Of a DNA stretch of 7,952 bases, positions 1-5,289 are shown piece after piece. The position numbers and the translations under genes were made by a program. Source of the DNA: Minisyncoccota bacterium (GTDB taxonomy: Bacteria; Patescibacteriota; Microgenomatia; Levybacterales; UBA12049); contig JANWIQ010000074.1 of NCBI GenBank assembly GCA_025449795.1, forward strand, positions 1 to 7,952, read 5' to 3'. The notes under the pieces are model-generated. The model was given only the letters and a program-made list of their open reading frames with translations, was not told the DNA's origin and made no database searches. How positions within the stretch are numbered: position 1 is the stretch's first letter; every line of letters starts with the position of its first letter.

Positions 1-456
1 GAAAAGATAGAAGCACTTACTGTCGAATATGCTAGTATACTCGACACAGGAGGGGAAAATATTGTGGTGATATCTGCACAAATAGAATCAGACCTTGCAG
101 CGCTTGCTGAAGCCGAACAAAAAGAATACTTGCACGGGTTGGGGCTAGAGGCATCGGGTTTGGAGCGGCTTATCCAAAAAGCATACGAAAGATTGGGTTT
201 AATTTCTTTTCTAACCGCCGGAGAAAAAGAGGTACGGGCGTGGACCATTCAAAAAGGCACTACTGCACAAATGGCAGCAGGGGAAATTCACACCGATTTT
301 ATTAAGAAATTTATTAAAGCAGAAGTGGTAGGGTATGCGCATTTTGTAGAAAATAATGGATGGAAAGGAAGCAGAGAACATGGCAAAGCTAGGCTAGAGG
401 GAAAGGAATATATTGTGCAAGATGGTGATGTTATTGAATTTAAAATAGGATCATGA
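1..456 (+). CDS. ychF: Redox-regulated/ribosome-binding ATPase YchF (Obg-like), C-terminal part
   Basis: This reading frame is open from the first base and ends at TGA 454-456 (151 residues seen). Full-length YchF is about 360 residues, so the G domain and most of the helical insert lie upstream of the window. The visible part holds the end of the ATPase/helical region (IVVISAQIESDLAAL, then the LGLEASGLERLIQKAYERLGL segment) and the complete C-terminal TGS domain. TGS hallmarks are FLTAGEKEVRAWTI, GTTAQMAAGEIHTDF, FIKAEVVGY and the end RLEGKEYIVQDGDVIEFKI. YchF is an Obg-family protein that prefers ATP, binds ribosomes and is linked to translation and oxidative-stress responses. The stop is followed in frame by TAA (457-459), a tandem stop. 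The last codons overlap the putative rpsF promoter. Identification is from strong family-specific motifs. Confidence 0.95.
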   Translation, partial: EKIEALTVEYASILDTGGENIVVISAQIESDLAALAEAEQKEYLHGLGLEASGLERLIQKAYERLGLISFLTAGEKEVRAWTIQKGTTAQMAAGEIHTDFIKKFIKAEVVGYAHFVENNGWKGSREHGKARLEGKEYIVQDGDVIEFKIGS

Positions 457-462
457 TAAAAT
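434..462 (+). promoter_or_regulatory. Candidate promoter of rpsF-ssb-rpsR, inside the ychF 3' end
   Basis: TTGAAT (434-439) lies 17 bases before TAAAAT (457-462). The -10 is preceded by TG at 454-455, giving an extended -10 (TGnTAAAAT). The hexamer ends 7 bases before the rpsF ATG (470), so transcription would start at or next to the start codon. No Shine-Dalgarno is visible in the 13-base gap, which fits a leaderless transcript. The call rests on sequence match only. Confidence 0.45.
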
Positions 463-469
463 ACGCTAT

Positions 470-748
470 ATGCGACATTACGAATTAGTATTGGTTGTCC
501 GACCATCGGTTACAGAACCAAATCGAAAAAAATTACTTGAAACAATTCAAGCATTTTTGGGCAAAGTGAAAATTGCAAAAGAAGAGGATTGGGGAACAAA
601 AGCGCTCAAATATGCAATGAAGAAAGAATTAAGCGGCCATTTCTATGACCTCAAATTAGAAACAGATACATCCGTTCCTTCAGATTTTGAAAAAAGAGTC
701 CTTATGCAAGATGAAGTATTGAGACATTTATTAGTACGGGTAAAATAA
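470..748 (+). CDS. rpsF: 30S ribosomal protein S6
   Basis: The protein has 92 residues, within the normal range for S6 (about 95-135, here without a C-terminal extension). It starts MRHYELVLVVRPSV, the usual first beta strand. It continues with the helix LLETIQAFLG, the WGTKALKYAMKKELSGHFYDLKLE core (the family W-G-x-x-x-L-x-Y-x-I/M-x-K pattern) and ends VLRHLLVRV. S6 binds the central domain of 16S rRNA together with S18, whose gene is two positions downstream. The gene begins 13 bases after ychF and ends 2 bases before ssb, so it is co-transcribed with ssb and rpsR. It has no clear Shine-Dalgarno. A likely -10 hexamer ends 7 bases upstream of the ATG. Confidence 0.96.
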   Translation: MRHYELVLVVRPSVTEPNRKKLLETIQAFLGKVKIAKEEDWGTKALKYAMKKELSGHFYDLKLETDTSVPSDFEKRVLMQDEVLRHLLVRVK

Positions 749-750
749 TT

Positions 751-1269
751 ATGGCACGAAGTTTGAATAGAGTACAACTGATTGGGAATCTCACAAGAGA
801 TCCGGAATTACGATACACGCCCAGTGGAGCAGCTGTTTGTTCTTTTGGTCTTGCTACCAACCGAAGTTGGACAGTTGATACCGGTGAGAAAAAAGAAGAA
901 GTAGAATTTCACCGTATTGTTGCATGGAATAAGTTGGCAGAACTTTGTTCGCAACTTCTTGCAAAAGGGAGAAAAGTATACCTTGAAGGAAGAATTGCGT
1001 ACAGGAAATATACAGACAAAAATAATGTAGAACAAAATATTGTAGAAATCGTCATCGACGACATGCTTATTTTGGATAGCAAAAGAACCGATGGAAGCAC
1101 CTATGAAGGACCAAAGGTTTCAAAAGAACCGGAAGAGCCAAAGGGAGAACCAAAAGCCGAAAAAGCTCCACAACCAGAGGACGAAGTACAGGTTTCACCA
1201 GAAGATGCTGCAGCTTCAGGTCAAGAAACAATGTCTGGGGATGAAGTAGCAGACGATATCCCGTTTTAG
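751..1269 (+). CDS. ssb: Single-stranded DNA-binding protein
   Basis: The protein has 172 residues. The N-terminal OB fold (about 1-110) shows the classic MARSLNRVQLIGNLTRDPELRYTPSG start, SFGLATNRSW, the VEFHRIVAWNKLAELC segment and KVYLEGRIAYRKYTD. It is followed by an acidic and proline-rich flexible linker (about 115-165) and the conserved acidic tip DDIPF. This tip recruits replication and repair partners in the SSB family. The protein would bind ssDNA as a homotetramer during replication, repair and recombination. The gene sits between rpsF and rpsR, the standard bacterial order. It starts 2 bases after the rpsF stop, suggesting translational coupling; only a weak ACGGG lies about 10 bases upstream. 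Confidence 0.96.
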   Translation: MARSLNRVQLIGNLTRDPELRYTPSGAAVCSFGLATNRSWTVDTGEKKEEVEFHRIVAWNKLAELCSQLLAKGRKVYLEGRIAYRKYTDKNNVEQNIVEIVIDDMLILDSKRTDGSTYEGPKVSKEPEEPKGEPKAEKAPQPEDEVQVSPEDAAASGQETMSGDEVADDIPF

Positions 1270-1273
1270 GGGA
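1268..1273 (+). promoter_or_regulatory. Shine-Dalgarno-like site of rpsR
   Basis: AGGGGA at 1268-1273 overlaps the end of ssb and is the clearest Shine-Dalgarno match in the window. It lies 4 bases before ATG 1278 and 10 bases before the second in-frame ATG at 1284. The true S18 start could therefore be either, giving MYMPKK or MPKK. It shows that SD-led initiation does exist in this genome, in contrast to the genes that appear to lack an SD. Confidence 0.55.
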
Positions 1274-1277
1274 TTTA

Positions 1278-1532
1278 ATGTATATGCCGAAAAAACAATT
1301 AACACGAAGACCAAAAAGAAAAGTAGTTGCACCAAAAGAGTGTTTTTTTTGTGTTGAGAAAAAAACACCTTGGTTTGACGATGTTACTGCTTTAGGTAAA
1401 TGCGTTACAGAAAGAGGAAAAATTGTCAGCAGAGTGAAGAGTGGCCTCTGTGCGCTTCACCAAAGACGTATGACAACCGCAGTGAAGTATGCACGCCACT
1501 TAGGCCTCATGTCTTTTGTAGAGCGCGTTTAA
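1278..1532 (+). CDS. rpsR: 30S ribosomal protein S18, cysteine-rich (zinc-binding type)
   Basis: The protein has 84 residues, or 82 if started at ATG 1284. The S18 core is clear: DDVTALGKCVTERGKIVSRVKSGLCALHQRRMTTAVKYARHLGLMSFV corresponds to the rRNA-binding region of the family. It has potential metal ligands C22 and C25 (CFFC), C42, C58 and H61 (CALH). Zinc-binding (C+) paralogues of S18 are known, and this arrangement suggests one. S18 pairs with S6 in the 30S platform, matching the operon with rpsF. The gene starts 8 bases after ssb. In most bacteria rplI (L9) follows; here a protease gene follows after its own promoter, so L9 is not encoded at this locus. Confidence 0.95.
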   Translation: MYMPKKQLTRRPKRKVVAPKECFFCVEKKTPWFDDVTALGKCVTERGKIVSRVKSGLCALHQRRMTTAVKYARHLGLMSFVERV

Positions 1533-1541
1533 TTCTTCTAC

Positions 1542-1570
1542 TGGACATTATTCTCCAACCTTTTTATAAT
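1542..1570 (+). promoter_or_regulatory. Candidate sigma-70-type promoter for the S41 protease gene
   Basis: TGGACA (1542-1547, 5 of 6 to consensus) is separated by 17 bases from a perfect TATAAT (1565-1570). Transcription would start near 1577, giving a leader of about 79 bases. That leader would hold the whole inverted repeat 1581-1648 before ATG 1656. It is the best promoter match in the window by consensus and spacing. Confidence 0.6.
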
Positions 1571-1580
1571 AAGAATGTTC

Positions 1581-1648
1581 TTGTCATTCTGAGTGAAACG
1601 AAGAATCCCATTCTAGAATAAGATCCTTCACCGCGTTCAGGATGACAA
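1581..1648 (+). repeat. Dispersed inverted-repeat element (TGTCATTCTGAG type), leader stem-loop
   Basis: The 27-base arms 1581-1607 and 1622-1648 are reverse complements at 19 of 27 positions. Three of the mismatches would be G-U pairs in RNA. The arms begin TTGTCATTCTGAG and end CAGGATGACAA. The 14-base centre overlaps a perfect 10-base palindrome, ATTCTAGAAT (1610-1619). Sequences of this style recur as dispersed intergenic elements in many bacterial genomes, as I recall it. The element fills the rpsR-protease gap. It could act as an rpsR terminator without a U-tract or as a leader structure ending 7 bases before the next ATG. Confidence 0.7.
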
Positions 1649-1655
1649 TTTTTCT

Positions 1656-2921
1656 ATGAACCCAAAACGGTTACAAATTCTTCTTCTTCTTGTTATTACG
1701 TTTCTCGCAGGATATTTTTTTGGCGTTACGAAAGTATCTTTTGAGTGGAGCCACTATACTCCAAATATTACTGTTATCAATAAAGAGCCGCCAACGAGTG
1801 CCTCTTTGGTAGATTTTAGCCTTTTCTGGAATGTGTGGGATAAGCTTACGACAAATTATTACGATAAATCAAAAGTGGATCCACAAAAAATGCTTTATGG
1901 AGCAATTAACGGCATGGTGCAAAGCGTCGGGGATCCATACACGATGTTTTTGCCTCCGACACAAAATAGTAATTTTCAAAATCAGTTGGCAGGACAATTT
2001 AGCGGTATTGGGGCGGAGCTAGGACTAAAAGGAAAACAAATTATTGTGATAGCGCCTCTTGCGGGAAGTCCTGCACAAAAGATGGGAATAAAAGCAGGGG
2101 ATGCAATCCTGAAAGTGGATGGGCAATCTACTACAAATTGGGCATTGCCGGATGCAGTCAACAAAATTCGGGGACCAAAAGGAAGTATAGTGATTCTTTC
2201 AGTGATGCATGCGGGAGATACTGCAGTACACGACCTTTCAGTAACCAGAGACACAATTACTATTAAGAGCGTCAACGGATGGGTAAAACAAATTAAAGAT
2301 ATTGATGCGATAAATCATACGCTCAAAACATCAAGTAAGGGAGATGAAAGCATTGCCTATATTCAACTTTCCCAATTTGGCGATAATACGAATACTGATT
2401 GGACTGTTGTGGTAAATACGCTGTATCCAAAGATGCAACAGATGCACCCGAAGGGAATTATTCTAGACCTTCGGGATAATCCAGGAGGATATCTGACCGA
2501 TGCAGTATTTATTGCAGGTGAATTTCTTCCGCAAGGAGATACCGTTGTTATCCAGGATAGTGGAAATGGTCAGCAGCAGCCGCTTCTTGTCAATAGGCCG
2601 GGAAAATTTTTGAATATTCCTATGATTGTCCTTATTAATAAAGGCTCGGCATCGGCAAGTGAAATTGTTTCCGGTGCGCTCAGAGATAATAAAAGGGCGC
2701 AGCTTGTTGGAGATACTTCTTTTGGAAAAGGGACGATTCAACAGGCAATGGATTTAGGAAATGGGGTAGGGTTGCACGTGACCATTGCAAAATGGCTGAC
2801 ACCAAATGGGACATGGGTACATGGCAAAGGACTTACACCAGATGTGACTATAGCGCTGGACGAAAAAGATCCATCCCATGACACGCAACTAGAAAAAGCA
2901 ATTGATGTTCTCACGCAATAA
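1656..2921 (+). CDS. S41 family C-terminal processing serine protease with PDZ domain
   Basis: The protein has 421 residues. An N-terminal hydrophobic segment (about 7-24, LQILLLLVITFLAGYFFG) serves as signal/anchor, so the enzyme acts outside the membrane. Residues 50-115 hold the family helical lead-in (LFWNVWDKLTTNYYD, GMVQSVGDPYTMFLPP). The PDZ domain follows (about 116-200: SGIGAELGL, PAQKMGIKAGDAILKVDG, VNKIRGPKGS). The protease core spans 230-400: IAYIQLSQF, GIILDLRDNPGG, KGSASASEIVSGAL and VGDTSFGKGTIQQ. By family comparison the catalytic pair is S333 (2652-2654) and K358 (2727-2729), spaced 25 residues as in CtpA enzymes, with Q362 conserved. It cleaves C-terminal regions of exported proteins. 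The gene has its own promoter, a structured leader and no Shine-Dalgarno. GACAAT ends 6 bases before the ATG, a weaker alternative -10. Confidence 0.95.
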   Translation: MNPKRLQILLLLVITFLAGYFFGVTKVSFEWSHYTPNITVINKEPPTSASLVDFSLFWNVWDKLTTNYYDKSKVDPQKMLYGAINGMVQSVGDPYTMFLPPTQNSNFQNQLAGQFSGIGAELGLKGKQIIVIAPLAGSPAQKMGIKAGDAILKVDGQSTTNWALPDAVNKIRGPKGSIVILSVMHAGDTAVHDLSVTRDTITIKSVNGWVKQIKDIDAINHTLKTSSKGDESIAYIQLSQFGDNTNTDWTVVVNTLYPKMQQMHPKGIILDLRDNPGGYLTDAVFIAGEFLPQGDTVVIQDSGNGQQQPLLVNRPGKFLNIPMIVLINKGSASASEIVSGALRDNKRAQLVGDTSFGKGTIQQAMDLGNGVGLHVTIAKWLTPNGTWVHGKGLTPDVTIALDEKDPSHDTQLEKAIDVLTQ

Positions 2922-2926
2922 ATCTT

Positions 2927-2947
2927 ATCCTGAGCTTGTCGAAGGAT
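2927..2947. repeat. Short dispersed repeat (CCTGAGCTTGTCGAAGG type)
   Basis: Just after the S41 protease stop lies a 21-base segment with core CCTGAGCTTGTCGAAGG. Its ends ATCCT and AGGAT can pair as a 5-bp stem. I recognise it as a common intergenic repeat that often accompanies the TGTCATTCTGAG element seen at 1581-1648; the two share the pattern TCCTGAG...CGAAGGAT. It is probably a degenerate or half copy of the same family. A terminator role is possible but there is no T-tract. Confidence 0.5.
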
Positions 2948-2968
2948 TCAGCTAATTTTCAGATAAAC

Positions 2969-2997
2969 TTGAGAAAATGCAGCAAGTAGTATAAAAT
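2969..2997 (+). promoter_or_regulatory. Candidate promoter of htrA
   Basis: TTGAGA (2969-2974, 5 of 6) lies 17 bases before TAAAAT (2992-2997, 5 of 6); an overlapping TATAAA (2990-2995) is an alternative -10. Transcription would start near 3004, giving a leader of only about 6 bases before ATG 3010, with no Shine-Dalgarno. A small inverted repeat, ACTTG (2967-2971) and CAAGT (2983-2987), covers the -35 and spacer and could be an operator. Confidence 0.55.
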
Positions 2998-3009
2998 ATT
3001 TATTGTCTC

Positions 3010-4164
3010 ATGAAACGATTGGTAATTCTTCTTGGTATTTTATTCATTATTCTTGCCATCTGGAGCGCTGGGGAAGCATATTTACCAAGCTTCATCCACA
3101 CCACCTCTGTATCCCTTAACTCACCAACGCAACCAGTAAAAGTAGAAAGCGAAGAATCGGTTACTATTGCCGACGTGAAAAAAGTTGGGCCATCGGTAGT
3201 TACCGTTAGTGAGCAGGCAGCTCCTCCAACGTCACAGCAAGACCAATTTAATTTTGGACCATTTTCCATGTTTGGTATGCCAGGGAACCAAGACCAACAA
3301 CAGCAAAATCAACCGCAAAGCATTGGCTCTGGCTTTATTATTTCTGTCGATGGTCTTATTGTTACCAACAAACATGTGGTTTCAGACACATCGGGAAAAT
3401 ATCAGGTCATTACTGCAGACAACAAGCAATATGATGTCAAGCAAATCTATCGGGATCCCTTAAATGATATCGCTGTTCTTAAAATAGACGCTTCGCAAAA
3501 TAGCGCAGAGACGCTCAAATCCGTTACGCTTGGCGATTCATCCAATTTGCAGGTAGGACAATTTGTTGTGGCAATCGGTACTGCACTTGGTGAATTCAGA
3601 AATACTGTGACAACAGGGGTTATTTCTGGTCTGGGTCGGGGAGTACAAGCAGGCGATCCGTATCAAGGATATGTAGAAAATCTCAATAATGTTATTCAGA
3701 CAAGTGCGGCAATAAATCCCGGGAACAGTGGTGGTCCTTTGGTAAATTCTTCCGGACAGGTCATTGGCATTAATACTGCGGTTGCGCAAAGTGGACAAAA
3801 TATTGGTTTTGCACTGCCAATAAGTGTGGTAAAAGACTCTCTGAATAATTTTAATCAGACCGGATTTAATGTGCCATATTTGGGCGTTTCCTATAAAAGC
3901 GTCACGCAGGATGTTGCCATTTTGAATAGCATTCCCCAGGGTGCATATATCCAAAGTGTGGTCAGTGGCAGTCCTGCCCAAAATGCAGGTATTCAGGGGG
4001 GCGATGTGATAACCGGTATTGACGGGACAAAACTTGCTGCCAACCACGAGCTTGCATCGGTTATAAGTAAAAAAAAAGTTGGAGAGACAATTACCATTTC
4101 ACTCTGGAGAAATGGGAAGACCCTCAGTGTTTCTGCAACATTAGTTATTGCTCCTAACCCATGA
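3010..4164 (+). CDS. HtrA/DegP-type trypsin-like serine protease with one PDZ domain
   Basis: The protein has 384 residues. An N-terminal membrane anchor or signal (about 3-20, RLVILLGILFIILAIWSA) is followed by a linker that includes a glutamine-rich stretch (94-103). The trypsin-like domain spans about 55-275. The triad is visible as H122 (TNKHVV), D153 (NDIAVLK) and S240 (NPGNSGGPLV). Also present are GSGFIIS and the IGFALPI strand. A single PDZ domain covers about 288-380 (YLGVSY, GAYIQSVVSGSPAQNAGIQGGDVITGIDG). HtrA proteases degrade or refold damaged exported proteins. The 88 bases after the S41 protease gene hold a promoter, so expression may be independent, perhaps stress-controlled (inference). 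It ends in TGA (4162-4164), showing TGA is a stop here. Confidence 0.95.
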   Translation: MKRLVILLGILFIILAIWSAGEAYLPSFIHTTSVSLNSPTQPVKVESEESVTIADVKKVGPSVVTVSEQAAPPTSQQDQFNFGPFSMFGMPGNQDQQQQNQPQSIGSGFIISVDGLIVTNKHVVSDTSGKYQVITADNKQYDVKQIYRDPLNDIAVLKIDASQNSAETLKSVTLGDSSNLQVGQFVVAIGTALGEFRNTVTTGVISGLGRGVQAGDPYQGYVENLNNVIQTSAAINPGNSGGPLVNSSGQVIGINTAVAQSGQNIGFALPISVVKDSLNNFNQTGFNVPYLGVSYKSVTQDVAILNSIPQGAYIQSVVSGSPAQNAGIQGGDVITGIDGTKLAANHELASVISKKKVGETITISLWRNGKTLSVSATLVIAPNP

Positions 4165-4174
4165 TCCTGAAAAC

Positions 4175-4254
4175 TCAGAATACTCAGAGTCCCAGCGAAT
4201 CTGAAGATCAGAAAATCCGGAATTCTCGTTTCCCGAGTTTTCTGAGTCTTCTGA
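4175..4254 (+). repeat. Nested inverted repeats in the htrA-murB gap (two alternative hairpins)
   Basis: The 121-base intergenic stretch is rich in CTGA/TCAG words. Segment 4175-4188 pairs with 4241-4254 at 13 of 14 positions. Alternatively 4201-4215 pairs with 4238-4253 (one mismatch and one bulge). Both use nearly the same 3' arm, so the hairpins are mutually exclusive. The enclosed region also has CTCG/CGAG. No T-tract follows, so this is not a classic intrinsic terminator. It could end htrA transcription, regulate murB or be a degenerate mobile repeat. The 3' arm overlaps the proposed murB -35. Confidence 0.55.
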
Positions 4255-4279
4255 AAATCTTCTAGCATTGTGAGATAAT
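4251..4279 (+). promoter_or_regulatory. Candidate extended -10 promoter of murB
   Basis: CTGAAA (4251-4256, 4 of 6) lies 17 bases before GATAAT (4274-4279, 5 of 6). TG at 4271-4272 makes an extended -10 (TGnGATAAT). The hexamer ends 6 bases before ATG 4286 and no Shine-Dalgarno is present, again predicting a leaderless mRNA. Confidence 0.5.
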
Positions 4280-4285
4280 AGCTTC

Positions 4286-5248
4286 ATGGATATTAGACAA
4301 GATGTAACCCTAGCTCCCTATACCACCTTTGCCATTGGGGGACCTGCAGATTATTTTATAGAGGCAAATTCCCAAGACCAACTTATTGAAGCAATTACAT
4401 TTGCCAAGGAAAAAAAATTACCATTTTTTGTTTTGGGGACAGGGGCAAATATTCTGGTTGGCGATAGAGGGTTTCGGGGAGTAGTAATAAAGAACAATGC
4501 AAATGAATTTCAAATATCCAATATCCAATATCAAATTTCAAATGAACCTTCCAAAAGTCCTAAAAACCTCAATAACCCTACTGATACTGTCCTTTTTACC
4601 ACTGATTCAGGCGCAACCATGGAAGAGCTTATCAAATTTACTGCCCAAAAAGGGTTGTCGGGACTAGAGCATTTTGCCGGTATTCCATCCAGCGTTGGCG
4701 GGGCATTATGGCAGAATTTGCACTTTTTATCTCCGAATAGAAGTAAGACGGTATTTATCGGAGATATACTAAAAAATGCAAGCATTTTAAGGATACATGA
4801 TGAAGGATCAATGATAAAAGAAGATGCAGATCAAGCTTATTTCCAATTCGCCTACGATTACAGTATCTTGCATGATACTCATGACGTTGTCGTATCAGCG
4901 ACATTTACGTTAACACCCGAAGATCCGAAAGTTATCCAGGAGAGAATTCATGCAAATGTACAATGGCGTGCAGAAAAACATCCAGCAAATGCCACTATAC
5001 GTTCTGCAGGGTCAGTATTTAAGAAAATAGAGGGACATGGAGCAGGGAGGCTTATTGAAAAAGTGGGACTGAAAGGGAAAATGATTGGCGGCGCAAAAAT
5101 TTCTGAGAAACATGCAAATTTTATCGTCAATGCGCATCATGCCACTGCAAAAAATGTGCGGGATCTAATAGACTTGGTTCAGTCAACAGTAAAACAACAA
5201 CTCAATTTAGACATGCAGACAGAAATAAGTTTTGTAGGAGAGTTCTAG
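4286..5248 (+). CDS. murB: UDP-N-acetylenolpyruvoylglucosamine reductase (MurB), divergent
   Basis: The protein has 320 residues and is cytoplasmic. It would reduce UDP-GlcNAc-enolpyruvate to UDP-MurNAc with FAD and NADPH, the second step of peptidoglycan precursor synthesis. The FAD_binding_4 domain shows TTFAIGGPADYF, FVLGTGANILVGDRGFRGVVI and LSGLEHFAGIPSSVGGALWQN. The C-terminal MurB domain shows IRSAGSVFKK (S243, the expected proton donor), GRLIEKVGLKGKMIGGAKISEKHANFIVN and QTEISFVG (E313, the expected catalytic Glu). Two oddities stand out. The usual Y-R-x-S catalytic arginine position reads Y190-D191-Y-S. Residues about 74-100 carry an extra insert, QISNIQYQISNEPSKSPKN, encoded by a seven-base repeat. 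The usual NAGAYG loop is replaced by QNLHFLSP. It lacks the type I tyrosine-loop look and resembles type II. No SD is seen. Confidence 0.9.
   Translation: MDIRQDVTLAPYTTFAIGGPADYFIEANSQDQLIEAITFAKEKKLPFFVLGTGANILVGDRGFRGVVIKNNANEFQISNIQYQISNEPSKSPKNLNNPTDTVLFTTDSGATMEELIKFTAQKGLSGLEHFAGIPSSVGGALWQNLHFLSPNRSKTVFIGDILKNASILRIHDEGSMIKEDADQAYFQFAYDYSILHDTHDVVVSATFTLTPEDPKVIQERIHANVQWRAEKHPANATIRSAGSVFKKIEGHGAGRLIEKVGLKGKMIGGAKISEKHANFIVNAHHATAKNVRDLIDLVQSTVKQQLNLDMQTEISFVGEF
4509..4543 (+). repeat. Five tandem seven-base repeats inside murB
   Basis: Consecutive units are TTCAAAT, ATCCAAT, ATCCAAT, ATCAAAT and TTCAAAT, with consensus WTCMAAT. They are translated in frame as part of residues 75-86 of MurB (QISNIQYQISN). 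The five heptads total 35 bases, so frame is kept only with the flanking sequence. Compared with a typical type II MurB such as that of S. aureus, this lies in a variable loop between the GVVI strand and the DSGA strand. Confidence 0.8.
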
Positions 5249-5253
5249 AGAAA

Positions 5254-5281
5254 CATAAAATATAAAACGTAAAACTTAAAA
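5254..5281 (+). repeat. Four tandem seven-base repeats between murB and the phosphoribosyltransferase gene
   Basis: Units CATAAAA, TATAAAA, CGTAAAA and CTTAAAA (consensus NNTAAAA) run directly one after another. A further A-run leads into ATG 5290. The array fills most of the 41-base gap. It also supplies -10-like words (TAAAAT 5256-5261, TATAAA 5261-5266), so it may double as promoter DNA. No convincing -35 or Shine-Dalgarno was seen. Confidence 0.75.
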
Positions 5282-5289
5282 AAAATTCT

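Noticed and set aside
454..459. Possible recoding of TGA (as in SR1/Gracilibacteria), because the ychF TGA is followed at once by TAA.
   Set aside because: htrA and the 7231 gene also end in TGA with no in-frame continuation resembling their families, and the 7231 TGA forms a normal ATGA overlap. Standard bacterial code fits.
288..506. Antisense open frames over ychF, ssb, the S41 protease, htrA and murB.
   Set aside because: They lie opposite genes with clear protein families, show no recognisable motifs and have low-complexity composition. They are shadows of the coding strand.
3280..3325. Glutamine-codon run in htrA as a possible repeat insertion.
   Set aside because: It encodes a short Q-rich linker between the lead-in and protease domains, where HtrA proteins commonly vary. 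There is no regular unit.
3538..4047. A 169-residue antisense open frame within htrA.
   Set aside because: It fully overlaps the HtrA protease and PDZ coding region with intact catalytic motifs, shows no family signature and has no start signal.
4201..4260. Intrinsic (rho-independent) terminator after htrA.
   Set aside because: A stem exists but no T-tract follows; the sequence continues with GAAAATC. It is kept only as an inverted repeat.
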